Assembly: GCF_003131205.1 (NCBI RefSeq)
Contig: NZ_QFFY01000001.1
Span: forward strand, 992,001 to 1,056,000
Direction of reading: 5' to 3'
From: Occallatibacter savannae
Lineage (GTDB): Bacteria > Acidobacteriota > Terriglobia > Terriglobales > Acidobacteriaceae
Length of the DNA: 64,000 bases
The translations under genes and the position numbers were made by a program. Shown here piece by piece: positions 55,170-64,000 of the stretch; position 1 is the first letter of the stretch; every line of letters starts with the position of its first letter. Under the pieces are notes generated by a model. That model had not been told where the DNA came from. It did not search any database and saw only the letters and a program-made list of their open reading frames with translations.

Positions 55170-55210
55170 CGCCGAGCGAAGATTGTTTTGTCAGCTGGAG
55201 GTCGTCCGGA

Positions 55211-55831
55211 ATGTCCGCTCGCAACGTCTATCTCTTCGTCTTCGACACCATGGCCGATTGGGAAACCTCTTTTGCCGCTGCCGGAATCAGCAATCCGCGC
55301 GATCAGAAGTCCCCGGATCGCTATCGTCTCATCACGGTGGGCGCTGCCCGAAAGCCGGTTGTCACCATGAGCGGCCTGCGCGTCGTTCCCGATATCACGC
55401 TCTCCGACATCGAAACGAACCATGCCGCCATGCTGATCCTTCCCGGCGGTGAAACTTGGGAGACACACGCCAACATGGCAGCGATCGATGTAGCTCGATC
55501 CTTTTTCATTAAGTGCATTCCAGTCGCCGCCATCTGCGGTGCCACCTTCGCCCTTGCTCGCGCAGGCATGCTCGACGACCATCACCACACCAGCAACTCG
55601 CGGGATTACCTGATCGCTTCCGGCTATCGCGGCGAAAAGTTCTACTGCGATATACCCGCGATCGCCGATGAGGGCGTGATCACCGCGTCAGGCCTCAACC
55701 CGCTTGAGTTCGCGCGGGAAATCTTCAAGACCCTCGACCTCTACACTCCGTCTGCTCTTGCAGCATGGTATTCGCTCCATAAATTTGGCAGCGCAACCCG
55801 CTATCAGCAGCTCGCGAACTGCGCCGCCTGA
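55211..55831 (+). CDS. DJ-1/PfpI-family protein (glutamine amidotransferase-like)
   Basis: This 206-residue protein has NVYLFVFDTMADWE at the start, GGETWETH and the nucleophile elbow AAICGATFALARAG with Cys109. Family members are proteases, chaperones, glyoxalases or isonitrile hydratase-like enzymes; the exact role is unknown. CTGGAGG precedes the ATG by about nine bases; an earlier ATG in frame would add 17 unsupported residues. It is divergent from and probably controlled by the WYL regulator. Confidence 0.85.
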   Translation: MSARNVYLFVFDTMADWETSFAAAGISNPRDQKSPDRYRLITVGAARKPVVTMSGLRVVPDITLSDIETNHAAMLILPGGETWETHANMAAIDVARSFFIKCIPVAAICGATFALARAGMLDDHHHTSNSRDYLIASGYRGEKFYCDIPAIADEGVITASGLNPLEFAREIFKTLDLYTPSALAAWYSLHKFGSATRYQQLANCAA

Positions 55832-55958
55832 TCAGTTCCACACTTAGATTCCGAGGAGGCCGCGCCACCCGCCCAAAATGGGCAAAGCGCGGCTACGTTC
55901 GATAACCTCGCGCGCGTCTCATTTCCCTTCCGGATTTCCTGCTAAACTCTGTTTTGTC

Positions 55959-56600
55959 ATGCTCCTGGCAATCAGTCTGCTCGTCCTTGCCTCGTATCTG
56001 CTCGGGTCCATCCCCGTCGGGTACCTGCTGGTCAGACTCTTTCGCAATCAGGACATCCGCTCCGTTGGCAGCGGCAACATCGGCGCAACGAACGTCATGC
56101 GCTCCGGAGGCAAAGGGCTGGGCGCCGCGACCTTTGCGCTCGACGTGATCAAAGGCGCTGCAGCAGTCGCCCTGGCCGCTTACGTCGCTCCAAACATCCC
56201 AGAATGGGCCCCGCGCAACGTCGAGGCTCTCGCCGCGGTCGTCGCCGTTCTCGGACATATGTTCCCCGTCTGGCTGCGCTTCCGCGGAGGGAAAGGCGTC
56301 GCCACCGGATTCGGCGTCTTCCTCGTGGCAGCGCCCTGGGCCGCTCTCTCCTCCATCACACTTTTCTTTATCGTGCTCATGCTCAGCCGCTATGTCTCAC
56401 TAGCTTCGATCGTCGGCGCAGGAAGTTTTCCAATCTTCGCGTACTTCCTGGTTCACGGCGACAGGCCGGCGTTCTTCATCGCCGCGCAGATCATCGTGGC
56501 GGCACTCATCATCATCAAACACCACGCCAACGTTCGCCGCCTCCTCTCGGGCACCGAAAACCGTTTCGGCTCGCGCACTCAGGAGAGAAAACCCGCATGA
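55959..56600 (+). CDS. plsY: Acyl-phosphate glycerol-3-phosphate acyltransferase
   Basis: This 213-residue polytopic acyltransferase makes lysophosphatidic acid from acyl-phosphate and glycerol-3-phosphate. The three PlsY motifs are visible: [13 protein letters not shown]...[14 protein letters not shown], the loop [15 protein letters not shown], and [18 protein letters not shown] near the end. The start is the ATG of MLLAISLL. Its stop overlaps the gpsA start (ATGA), so the two are translated together; GpsA supplies its substrate. Confidence 0.93.
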   Translation: MLLAISLLVLASYLLGSIPVGYLLVRLFRNQDIRSVGSGNIGATNVMRSGGKGLGAATFALDVIKGAAAVALAAYVAPNIPEWAPRNVEALAAVVAVLGHMFPVWLRFRGGKGVATGFGVFLVAAPWAALSSITLFFIVLMLSRYVSLASIVGAGSFPIFAYFLVHGDRPAFFIAAQIIVAALIIIKHHANVRRLLSGTENRFGSRTQERKPA

Positions 56601-57604
56601 GCCGAATCGTCGTTCTTGGCGCAGGAGCCTGGGGCACAGCGATCGCACTCTCCCTTTGCCGCCGCGCTGGCCATGAAGTCACGCTCTGGGCGCATAGCGA
56701 GCAGGAAGCGAACACCATCGATGCCGCGCGCGAAAATACCCTGTTTCTCCCCGGATTTCCGCTGCCCTCAGATCTCGCCGTCACTGCCGATCCCGCTGCC
56801 ATCTCCGAAGCGCAGATCATCGTCTCCGTCATACCGTCGGAATTCCTTCGCTCAACGCTGCAGCGCGTCAAGGCTCAGATCCACAACGGCCAGTTCATCG
56901 TCAGCGCGACCAAGGGCGTCGAAAAAGGCACGCATCTCCGCATGACACAGGTGATCTCCAGCGTGCTCGAACCAGTCGGAACACTGGTCTCCATCGGCGC
57001 CTTTTCAGGTCCCAGTTTTGCCCTCGAAGTGGCGCAGGGACAGCCAACCGCCGTCACGGTAGCGTTCAGCGACTTCCAGGTGGCCCATTTCATTCAGCAG
57101 GAATTCAGTTCCGAGACGCTTCGCCTCTACACTTCCAGCGACGTCATCGGAGTCGAACTTGGCGGCGCTCTCAAAAACGTAATCGCCATCGCCGCCGGAA
57201 TCGCCGTCGGAGTCGGTCTCGGCCACAACTCCACCGCCGCACTCATCACCCGCGGTATCGCAGAAATGACACGCCTCGCCGTGGCTTGCGGCGGCAATCC
57301 CCAGACGCTCGCCGGACTCAGCGGTGTCGGCGACCTCGTACTCACCTGCACCGGCTCTCTCTCGCGCAATCGCACCGTCGGCCAGGCTCTCGGGCAGGGC
57401 CGCAAGCTTCCCGAAATCCTGGAGAGCTTGGGCGGAAAGGTCGCTGAAGGCGTTCTCACCACGCGCGCAGCCCTCGAACTAGCCCGCGAACGCAACATCG
57501 AGATGCCCATCACAGAACAGATGGAACTCATCCTTGAACAAGGCAAAGACCCGCGCGAAGCCATTCGCGAGCTAATGCTCCGCCCCGGCAGAGGCGAACA
57601 CTAA
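56597..57604 (+). CDS. gpsA: Glycerol-3-phosphate dehydrogenase (NAD(P)+)
   Basis: This 335-residue enzyme makes sn-glycerol-3-phosphate for phospholipid synthesis. IVVLGAGAWGTAIALSLCRRAGH is the NAD-binding start, SATKGVEKGTHLRMTQVI and GPSFALEVAQGQPTAV follow, and GALKNVIAIAAGIAVGVGLGHNSTAALITRG is the family signature containing the catalytic Lys. It overlaps plsY by four bases, an operon coupling that matches consecutive steps in one pathway. A family A repeat lies downstream. Confidence 0.95.
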   Translation: MSRIVVLGAGAWGTAIALSLCRRAGHEVTLWAHSEQEANTIDAARENTLFLPGFPLPSDLAVTADPAAISEAQIIVSVIPSEFLRSTLQRVKAQIHNGQFIVSATKGVEKGTHLRMTQVISSVLEPVGTLVSIGAFSGPSFALEVAQGQPTAVTVAFSDFQVAHFIQQEFSSETLRLYTSSDVIGVELGGALKNVIAIAAGIAVGVGLGHNSTAALITRGIAEMTRLAVACGGNPQTLAGLSGVGDLVLTCTGSLSRNRTVGQALGQGRKLPEILESLGGKVAEGVLTTRAALELARERNIEMPITEQMELILEQGKDPREAIRELMLRPGRGEH

Positions 57605-57615
57605 GTTCTCTTTAA

Positions 57616-57651
57616 GGGTGCCCCTGGTCCGTCGCATTTGGAGCCGGGGAG
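57616..57651. repeat. Family A element, degenerate
   Basis: GGGTGCCCCTGGTCCGTCGC and TTTGGAGCCGGGGAGC. Pairing is partial. Confidence 0.55.
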
Positions 57652-57664
57652 CATCTGGACAAAC

Positions 57665-57979
57665 TCACCCGCCCGCAATCGCCCCGATAATCAGGAACGG
57701 CTCCTTGCCCGATGCAACGGCCGCCGGCAGTTCCAGATCCGCCGATTGATGCGACAGATCCTCCTCGCACGCGAAGAACCTGAGGAATGCCCGCCGCTTG
57801 AGCGTGTCATGCTCGCGGATCGTCCCGCACAGCATCGGATAACGCCGCTCCAGCGCATCCAGCACCGACTTGATTGTCACCCGCCCCGCCACTTCAAGCA
57901 CAAGCTCCCCCTCCACCCGCGCCAGATTGCGCAGGTGGTAAGGGATTTGTACGCGCACGTTGTTCACGGATATGGACAT
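57665..57979 (-). CDS. MoaD/ThiS-family sulfur-carrier-like protein
   Basis: This 104-residue ubiquitin-like beta-grasp protein ends in GG (IIGAIAGG), the mark of functional sulfur carriers or activated tail proteins. Visible fold elements are VRVQIPYHLRNLARVEGELVLEV and VTIKSVLDALERRYPMLCGTIRE. No moaE, thiG or adenylating partner is near, and molybdopterin synthesis is not otherwise represented here. It follows the BNR-repeat protein gene with 59 bases between them, a pairing seen in other genomes with unknown meaning. GGAG precedes the ATG (MSISVNNV). Confidence 0.85.
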   Translation of the reverse strand: MSISVNNVRVQIPYHLRNLARVEGELVLEVAGRVTIKSVLDALERRYPMLCGTIREHDTLKRRAFLRFFACEEDLSHQSADLELPAAVASGKEPFLIIGAIAGG

Positions 57980-57992
57980 TGCTCTCCAGGTC

Positions 57993-58024
57993 GGGTGCCC
58001 CAGGTCTCGATTCTGAGACCTGGG
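57993..58024. repeat. Family A element between BNR protein and MoaD-like genes
   Basis: GGGTGCCCCAGGTCTCGA and TTCTGAGACCTGGG. It fills the gap between the two genes. Confidence 0.75.
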
Positions 58025-58038
58025 TGAGGACTCAGCAT

Positions 58039-59223
58039 TCAAGGGATCGTCTGCACCTCAACCGACAACACCGCCGGCAGATCGTGCACAATCGCCTTCC
58101 ACGTGTCTCCACCATCCGGTGACACATACACCTGTCCGCCGGTCGTGCCGAAGTACACGCCGCACTTATCCAGCCTGTCCACGGCCATCGCGTCACGCAG
58201 CACGTTTACGTAGCAGTCCTTCTCGGGCAAGCCCTTCGCGAGCTCTTCCCACTCGTTCCCGCCGGTTTTGCTGCGATATACGCGCAGCTTCCCCTCCAGC
58301 GGAAAGTGTTCCGAATCGCTTTTGATCGGCACCACATAGACCGTCTCCGGCTCGTTCGAATTGACATCGATGACGAACCCGAAGTCCGTCGGCAGGTTTC
58401 CGCTCACTTCGGTCCAGCTGTCACCCGCATCATCCGACCTCATCACATCCCAGTGTTTCTGCATGAACAACGTATTCGGCCGGTCGGGATTCATCGCAAT
58501 GTGGTGCACGCAGTGTCCCACCTCTGCATTGGGATCAGGAATGAACTGCGACTTCAATCCCTTGTTGATCGGTTTCCACGTCTTCCCGCCGTCATCCGTC
58601 CGGAACGCACCCGCCGCCGAAATCGCGATGAACATCCGGTCCGGATTCTTGGGATCGAGAATGATGGTGTGCAGGCACATTCCGCCAGCGCCCGGCTGCC
58701 ACTTCGGCCCGGTCCCGTGACCACGCAACCCCGGCATCTCGTTCCAGTTCGCCCCGCCATCCGTCGACTTGAAAATCGCCGCATCTTCCACGCCTGCGTA
58801 GACCGTGTTCGGATCCGTCAACGAGGGCTCGACGTGCCATACGCGCTTGAACTCCCACGGATGCTGCGTGCCGTCGTACCACTGATGCGTTGTCAGCGGC
58901 TTGCCTGTCTCTTCCGACGAGTCATACACGAACCGGTTACTCTTCACCGGCGGCCACTGTGGTTGCGCATTCGGATCGTCAGGCTTCACTCCCGGCTGAT
59001 ACCACGTCTTCCCGCCATCGTCTGAAGCCTGAAACAGCTGTCCGAACCATGCGCTGGTCTGTGAAACATACACTCGCTCCGGGTTCACCGGCGATCCCTT
59101 CATGTGGTAAATCTCCCACCCTGCAAAGAAGGGCCCGCTCACATCCCAGTTCTCCCGCTTCCCATCCGACGACAGAATGAACGCACCCTTCCGCGTTCCC
59201 ACCAGCACACGAACCTTGCTCAT
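58039..59223 (-). CDS. BNR/Asp-box repeat protein (sialidase-like beta-propeller)
   Basis: This 394-residue predicted beta-propeller has five Asp-box motifs of the S/T-x-D-x-G-x-x-W type: [40 protein letters not shown] and [10 protein letters not shown]. No signal peptide is seen. Asp-box repeats occur in sialidases and in many non-catalytic propellers; the sialidase catalytic residues are not obvious, so no glycosidase role is claimed. Its partner is the downstream MoaD-like gene. The ATG has GGAGG and GAGG upstream; a start 35 codons earlier in the open frame is unlikely. Confidence 0.8.
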   Translation of the reverse strand: MSKVRVLVGTRKGAFILSSDGKRENWDVSGPFFAGWEIYHMKGSPVNPERVYVSQTSAWFGQLFQASDDGGKTWYQPGVKPDDPNAQPQWPPVKSNRFVYDSSEETGKPLTTHQWYDGTQHPWEFKRVWHVEPSLTDPNTVYAGVEDAAIFKSTDGGANWNEMPGLRGHGTGPKWQPGAGGMCLHTIILDPKNPDRMFIAISAAGAFRTDDGGKTWKPINKGLKSQFIPDPNAEVGHCVHHIAMNPDRPNTLFMQKHWDVMRSDDAGDSWTEVSGNLPTDFGFVIDVNSNEPETVYVVPIKSDSEHFPLEGKLRVYRSKTGGNEWEELAKGLPEKDCYVNVLRDAMAVDRLDKCGVYFGTTGGQVYVSPDGGDTWKAIVHDLPAVLSVEVQTIP

Positions 59224-59666
59224 CGACCTCAGACCTCCGCCCGCTTCAGTAAGTGCATTTGAGATCTCGCGGGTGCCTAGAAATTCTTCCCCATCCCATC
59301 CCGACGCATCAACATGAATTCTGTGCAAAAGTGACGAGACGGCAGAGCACGCGGCTCACCCGGTTAGGAGATCTTCACCCATTTCGCAAACGCGACTCAG
59401 GCGGGCAGCAGAAGGTCGCGCGTTGAAGTTCGTCGCATACGACGTCGGGAAGTGACTAAATAGTGTCACCGTGCGACGAGATTTCGTCACTTAACTTCGT
59501 CTCCTCGCCTGCAGATGAATCGTAGCGATAGATGGAACTTTCCCTAACCCGTTTCCGTTCCATCACTCAGAGCTCGACGGTTGTGCTCGATGACTTTGGC
59601 GATCGCTTTGCATTCAACATAGGCAGGACGGCGTGAGCTACGCGCCGCAGCAGAGTGGAGACAATC
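59224..59666. other. Intergenic region before the 81-residue protein
   Basis: About 440 bases with no gene. It contains an inverted repeat AAGTGAC / GTCACTT (59450-59492) enclosing a GACGA/TCGTC hairpin, of unclear meaning. Confidence 0.45.
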
Positions 59667-59912
59667 ATGAAACCGGATTGGAACGAGAACACGTATCAGC
59701 AGCAGTTCGAAAGTAGCCTGCGCCGCGGACCAGAGTCTCGCCCTGTGCCGGTGATGACCAACCTGCGTCTGATGGACAGGACCAACGCGCGGCAGATCAT
59801 GACTTACGCGGAAGAAGCTTGCGGGATTCCGCGGTACGAAGTCGAGTCGCGCTATGACCTGCCGCTGCACCCGAGCCTGAGAGCAATGGGACGGCACTAC
59901 TTCACCTGGTAA
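59667..59912 (+). CDS. Small hypothetical protein
   Basis: This 81-residue protein (MKPDWNENTYQQQFESSLRRGPE...) has a conserved-looking LMDRTNARQIMTYAEEACGIPRYEVESRYDLPLHPSLRAMGRHYFTW and several aromatic residues at the ends. GGAGA six bases before the ATG supports translation. It resembles no family I know and stands alone before the minus-strand DsbD gene. Confidence 0.55.
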   Translation: MKPDWNENTYQQQFESSLRRGPESRPVPVMTNLRLMDRTNARQIMTYAEEACGIPRYEVESRYDLPLHPSLRAMGRHYFTW

Positions 59913-59939
59913 TCGCGCCCGCCTTCACAAAGGTACTGA

Positions 59940-62129
59940 CTAGTGCGCGTTGGACGCGCTGCTCTGCGTTGAACCGTGCGGAAGCTGCGCGAGGGCGTCT
60001 GTGACAATTCCCGGAGTGAGCACTTCCGGAAGAAGACGCGGCTGGCTCTCTCCCGGAACATACAGTGCGTAAGTTGGCACCCCGCTGCGGCCAAAGCTGT
60101 TCAGGACGCGTGTGATGCTGTCGTCATAGCGAGTCCAGTCGGCGCGCATGAGAACGACGTTGGAATCGGCGAAGGCTTTCTGAACCTCCGGCTTGCCGAG
60201 GGCAACGCGCTCGTTCACCTGACAAGAGAGACACCAGCTTGCGGTGAAGTCGACGAAGATGGGACGGCCCTGGGATTGGTAACGCGTAACGCCCTCGGCA
60301 GACCACGGCTGCCAGCCTTCACCGGTCTTTGAGGCCACCGCATTGACACTCGAATTCGAGGTTGATGGTGTCAGTTCGCGCGGCGCCACCACGCAGACCC
60401 ACACCACCGTGATCACGACCAAACCGGCGATCCAGGTCGACCACGCCTTTGCGGGCCATCGCCCCAGAAACCATCCTGCAATCGCCAACAGCAGAAAACT
60501 GCAAAGCAAAGCAGCCAACATTGCTGCGCCATAAGCATTCGCGATGACCCAGGCCAGCCAGATCACCGTGCCGAAGATAGGAACTGAAACAGCTTGTTTC
60601 AGCACTTCCATCCACGCGCCCGGGCGCGGCAAAATGCGCGTCCACGCGGGCTGAAGCGTAAGTGCAAGATAAGGCGCCGCGAGTCCAAGCGCGAGCGCAG
60701 TGAAAACGGCGAATGTCACGATGCCGGTTTGCGAGAGCGCGTAGCCGAGAGCCACTCCCATGAAGGGCGCGGTGCACGGCGTAGCCACAATGACCGCGAG
60801 CACTCCCGTAAAGAAGCTGCCGGTATAGCCTTGCTTCGCAGCGAGCGAACCGCCTGCCCCGGTGAGGGTGAGTCCGATTTCAAACTGACCGGCAAGGGAA
60901 AGCCCAAGGAAGAACAGCAGCGCGGCCATCAACGACAGGAACACTGGCGACTGAAACTGGAATCCCCAGCCCAGGTGCGATCCCGCCGACCTCAATCCCA
61001 GCAGCACACCAACCAGCATCCAGAACGAAACAAGAATGCCGAGCGTGTACACGAGACCATGCGTTCTCAGCTTGTGCTTCTCTTCTGCACCGGATTGGAC
61101 GAGTGAGAGGCCTTTGATGAAGAGGACCGGGAAAACACAGGGCATCAGATTAAGAATCAGCCCACCGAGAAAAGCGAGCGCTGCTGCCCGAAGGAGACCC
61201 GTCTGAGCGGGCTTCACGGAATTGACGGAGCTAGAAGAACCAGCAGCGCTCGGGCCGGCGGAGGCAGTGCTTGAAGCTGGTGCAGCTTCGGGCGGAGCCG
61301 CTTGGGCCGGCTTCGGCGAGCCGAGTGGAACGATCAGCTCGTAGGCGCGGTTGTTGGAGAGAAGGAATAGACCGGTTAACTCTTTCGGATTGGCGGTGAG
61401 AGTCTCATCCTTCTTCAGATCAAGAGTGAGGCCGTTTGCGGTTGGCGTAACTTTCTGCGGAGCGGGATTGGAGAGGATGTCGGGCTTTGACGGGAAGAAG
61501 GAGGCTTCCGCTTCTTTCTGTCCTGTGATGACGGTGAGGCGAAAGCCAATTGCGGTTGGAGCGAAGCCGATCTTCAGATTCGCAGGTGGTGCTTGTGGGA
61601 GTTTGACGGCGAGGCGCGCCCAGATCTGCTGATCAGGCTGCGCCGATTCAGTTCCCTGCCCGATTGGGCGCACGATCGCGAGCTCTGTCTTCTCGGGTAT
61701 ACAACTACCGCGGCAGACAAGCCAGCTGACTTTTGCCTGGAGGGTGGCGGAGCCGCTGGATGCAGCACTGGCAACGTCAACCTGAAACGGAAAAACGACT
61801 TCGTCCTCATAGCCGAAGTCCATCAATGGGCCGAGTGGAAGGCGTTTCGGTACCGGGTACTGGAGGGCGCCTGCGCTTACGCCTTGCGAAAGAGTCCACT
61901 TGATGCGTGGCGGTTCGCCCGCATCGCCGGGGTTCTTCCAGTACACATGCCAGCCAGGCTCGAGCTTGAAGTAGAGTCCCGCTTTGTTCGCACCGGGGTG
62001 AAACTGCGCATCAGGCGCAATGAGTTGAACGTGGACATGGGGAAGATCGGCGGAGTTAGATGCGGCAAAACCCGGGAGAGCCGCGGTGAACGCGAACGCG
62101 AGAGCGATGATCGTGCGTAGAAATCGCAT
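59940..62129 (-). CDS. DsbD-like thiol:disulfide interchange protein
   Basis: This 729-residue electron-transfer protein has a signal peptide (MRFLRTIIALAFAFTAALPGFA), an N-terminal periplasmic domain with Cys139 and Cys143 (VCRGSC), a membrane domain of eight helices from about 310-590 with paired cysteines Cys331 (LMPCVFP) and Cys452 (ATPCTAP), and a C-terminal thioredoxin domain with CLSC at 633-636. This order matches DsbD-type reductases that pass electrons from cytoplasmic thioredoxin to periplasmic proteins. An Ala/Ser/Pro-rich linker lies at about 278-305. It is a single gene. Confidence 0.9.
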   Translation of the reverse strand: MRFLRTIIALAFAFTAALPGFAASNSADLPHVHVQLIAPDAQFHPGANKAGLYFKLEPGWHVYWKNPGDAGEPPRIKWTLSQGVSAGALQYPVPKRLPLGPLMDFGYEDEVVFPFQVDVASAASSGSATLQAKVSWLVCRGSCIPEKTELAIVRPIGQGTESAQPDQQIWARLAVKLPQAPPANLKIGFAPTAIGFRLTVITGQKEAEASFFPSKPDILSNPAPQKVTPTANGLTLDLKKDETLTANPKELTGLFLLSNNRAYELIVPLGSPKPAQAAPPEAAPASSTASAGPSAAGSSSSVNSVKPAQTGLLRAAALAFLGGLILNLMPCVFPVLFIKGLSLVQSGAEEKHKLRTHGLVYTLGILVSFWMLVGVLLGLRSAGSHLGWGFQFQSPVFLSLMAALLFFLGLSLAGQFEIGLTLTGAGGSLAAKQGYTGSFFTGVLAVIVATPCTAPFMGVALGYALSQTGIVTFAVFTALALGLAAPYLALTLQPAWTRILPRPGAWMEVLKQAVSVPIFGTVIWLAWVIANAYGAAMLAALLCSFLLLAIAGWFLGRWPAKAWSTWIAGLVVITVVWVCVVAPRELTPSTSNSSVNAVASKTGEGWQPWSAEGVTRYQSQGRPIFVDFTASWCLSCQVNERVALGKPEVQKAFADSNVVLMRADWTRYDDSITRVLNSFGRSGVPTYALYVPGESQPRLLPEVLTPGIVTDALAQLPHGSTQSSASNAH

Positions 62130-62206
62130 CAGTGCTGGATCGGAACCCCTTTATTCGACGAGACCGCAACGTGCTTGGTTACAAAATGATCCCGCAGACT
62201 CACCAC

Positions 62207-62632
62207 TCACCCTACCCTCTGCGCGTGTTCGCGGAAGATGCATACGTTCTGCACGGCTTTCACCCCTGCAGATCTTGCGCGCGACATCGCCCGATCGTTG
62301 ATCACGTCTTCCTGAAGCCAAAGGTATGGGATGCCGAGCCGGATCACGTCTTCGACGATGGGCGGAACCTCGTCTGAAGCTCGAAAGACATCGACCAGAT
62401 CGATGCTCGACCCGTCTGCCTTCGCCGCCGCATGCGCCGATTCGAGATCGGGATACGCCTTCAACCCGTGCACCTCTTTCAGCTTCGGATTGACCGGGAG
62501 CACGCGGTAGCCCTGCATCACAAGATACCGTCCTATGTTATGGCTGGCGCGCCAGGGCTTGTCGCTCATGCCCACAACAGCAATTGTCTGCGACTTGCGA
62601 AGCATTTCGTCGATCAGTGCAGGATCATTCAT
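62207..62632 (-). CDS. CoA-binding domain protein (YccU-like)
   Basis: This 141-residue stand-alone CoA-binding Rossmann domain has TIAVVGMSDKPWRASHNIGRYLVMQGYRVLPVNPKLKEVHGLKAYPDLES, then IPYLWLQEDVIND, as in YccU proteins. The role is unknown. It lies between the DsbD-like and prfB genes on the same strand, 48 bases downstream of prfB. Confidence 0.85.
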   Translation of the reverse strand: MNDPALIDEMLRKSQTIAVVGMSDKPWRASHNIGRYLVMQGYRVLPVNPKLKEVHGLKAYPDLESAHAAAKADGSSIDLVDVFRASDEVPPIVEDVIRLGIPYLWLQEDVINDRAMSRARSAGVKAVQNVCIFREHAQRVG

Positions 62633-62680
62633 AGGGAAGTTGTCAGCTGTTGGTCTTCAATTCCGGGTGCGCCCCGAGAG

Positions 62681-63818
62681 CTAAACATCGAGTTCGTCGT
62701 CGCCGCCCGTCGCTACAGCGGTGCCGCGCCGCTTGGCCAGCAGGTATCCGCGAAGGAAGGGCTCCAGATAACCGTCAAGAACTTTGTCCACGTCGCCCAC
62801 CTCCACCTTGGTCCGGTGATCTTTGGCAATACGGTAGGGCTGCAGCACGTAGGAGCGAATCTGCGAACCGAAGTTGATGTCGAGCTTTGAATCTTCAAGT
62901 TTCTTGGTCTCAGCACGTTTCTTTTCAAGTTCAAATTCGTACAAACGCGATCGCAGCATCTTCATCGCCTTCTCGCGATTCTTGTGCTGCGAGCGCTCGT
63001 TTTGGCACTGCACCACGATCCCCGTCGGATTATGCGTTATGCGGACGGCGGAATCGGTGGTGTTGACGTGCTGTCCACCCTTGCCCCCCGACCGGTATGT
63101 GTCGATGCGCAGATCTTCCTGCTTGATGTCGACCTGGATGGAGTCGTCGATTTCAGGCGAAACAAAGACTGACGCGAACGAAGTGTGGCGGCGCTTGGCT
63201 GAATCGAACGGCGAGATCCGCACCAGACGATGCACTCCGCTCTCGCCGGCGAGCTGACCGAACGCGTATTCGCCTGTGATAGTGAACGTGGCCGATTTGA
63301 TGCCCGCTTCTTCACCGTCCTGGTAATCGTTCATTTCTGTTTTGAAGCCCTGCTGCTCGGCCCAGCGCAGGTACATGCGCATCAGCATCTCAGCCCAGTC
63401 CTGGCTCTCTGTGCCACCCGCGCCGGGGTGAACCGTCACGATCGCGTTGAGGGGATCGGTCTCACCCGAAAGCATCGTCCGCGCTTCAAGCTCTTCCGTG
63501 AATGTGCCGAGCGCCTTGATATCCCGCTCGAGGTCGGCGAGAACGTCTTCGCCCTCCCGCGCCAACTCAAAATAAGCCTCGATGTCGCTGGTCCGGCGGA
63601 CGAGCTCTTCGTCCCGCGCCACAAGCTCTTCCAGCCGCTTGCGGTCGCGCATCAATGGCTGCGAGGCGGCAGGGTTCGACCACATGGCAGGGTCGGCAAG
63701 CTTGGTTTCGATGTCGGCTAGTTCCCTACGGAGGCGGGCAGGGTCAAAGATACTCCCGCAGGTCGCGGACTTGATCGCGCACTGGAGCGTAGGCGTATTC
63801 GAGATCGCTTAATGCCAC
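62681..63818 (-). CDS. prfB: Peptide chain release factor 2 with programmed +1 frameshift
   Basis: This RF2 of about 378 residues terminates translation at UGA and UAA. The 24-codon first part starts at a GTG (63816-63818; (M)ALSDLEYAYAPVRDQ) and ends at TGA (63744-63746). The rest resumes in +1 as DPARLRRELADIETKLADP. The site matches the known autoregulatory RF2 frameshift: a GGGAG element three bases before CTT-TGA-C. Downstream, the SPFD anticodon-mimic motif (RISPFDSAKRRH) and the catalytic GGQ (SGGKGGQHVNTT) are present. The Shine-Dalgarno for the GTG is weak, and other starts upstream are possible. Confidence 0.95.
63741..63760 (-). promoter_or_regulatory. RF2 programmed frameshift site
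   Basis: On the minus strand CGGGAGTATCTTTGACC: internal GGGAG Shine-Dalgarno-like element, slippery CTT and in-frame TGA followed by C. Low RF2 levels favour the +1 shift and so production of RF2; this feedback is established for the family. Confidence 0.93.
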
Positions 63819-64000
63819 TTTGCTCTGATGACCTGACTTGATGGTGAATTGGCGAGCCGGCTTAAGACCCCCAGCTGCACTGGGGTAAGTATAGCGGAGC
63901 GAGCGCGATTAGCGGAGTGAGCGGTTTGGCAGAGCTAGCGGACTTTGGACTCAGAGCGACGTTCTACGAAATTGCGGATTGTCCTCTTCAGGCACCACAA
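63819..64000. other. Region upstream of prfB at the window end
   Basis: No gene is seen. It contains AGCGGAGTGAGCGGTTTGGC and GAGCTAGCGGA stretches that resemble family C units in reverse complement. No promoter was identified. Confidence 0.4.

Overview
The window looks like a chromosomal segment of an acidobacterium, most likely class Terriglobia. It is GC-rich. It carries an orphan double-length MacB-type permease (the ADOP family, described mainly from Acidobacteriota), two very long TonB-dependent receptors with N-terminal carboxypeptidase-regulatory-like domains, a bacillithiol deacetylase gene (bshB1), and many short palindromic repeats between genes. I see no rRNA, tRNA, CRISPR array, transposase, integrase or phage gene. 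The taxonomic call is inference from gene content.

Layout: 0-4.3 kb holds the end of yvcK, a methyltransferase, bshB1 and a lipoprotein. 4.6-8.4 kb holds a homocysteine methyltransferase/MTHFR fusion, xseB, a GGCT-like protein, a membrane protein and a VOC protein. 8.5-12.1 kb, on the minus strand, holds a MobB-like P-loop protein, lpxD, ribA and a secreted endonuclease/phosphatase-fold protein. 12.5-16.3 kb holds two unknown proteins, an orphan LytS-like kinase and an ArsR/SRPBCC pair with an operator palindrome. 16.5-27.3 kb is a cell-envelope block: ADOP permease, HTH-TOBE regulator, two TonB receptors and a secreted phosphoesterase. 27.5-31.7 kb holds two VOC proteins, a YycJ-like hydrolase, a zinc-finger-like membrane protein and an EamA transporter. 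32-51 kb holds the lower glycolytic genes gpmI, eno, gap, pgk and tpiA, separated by a serine hydrolase, a PAS kinase, a 3-hydroxyacyl-CoA dehydrogenase, DinB, a polynucleotide-kinase-like ATPase, RidA and unknown proteins. 51.8-64 kb holds a small catalase, a divergent WYL regulator/DJ-1 pair with a palindrome between them, plsY-gpsA, a BNR-repeat protein with a MoaD-like partner, a DsbD-like reductase, a CoA-binding protein and prfB with its programmed frameshift.

The most unusual content is non-coding. At least five families of dispersed palindromic elements occupy the gaps (called A to E here). A separate class of degenerate heptanucleotide arrays (F) sits on gene 3' ends in most cases and supplies stop codons, C-terminal residues and, in one case, the Shine-Dalgarno of the next gene. 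A composite module of about 230 bp is present twice, about 10 kb apart.

Several starts were moved on sequence evidence: TTG for bshB1, an internal ATG for the ArsR gene, and a possible CTG for the EamA transporter. gpmI carries an apparent one-base deletion in a T-run, which is probably an assembly error in an otherwise intact essential gene.
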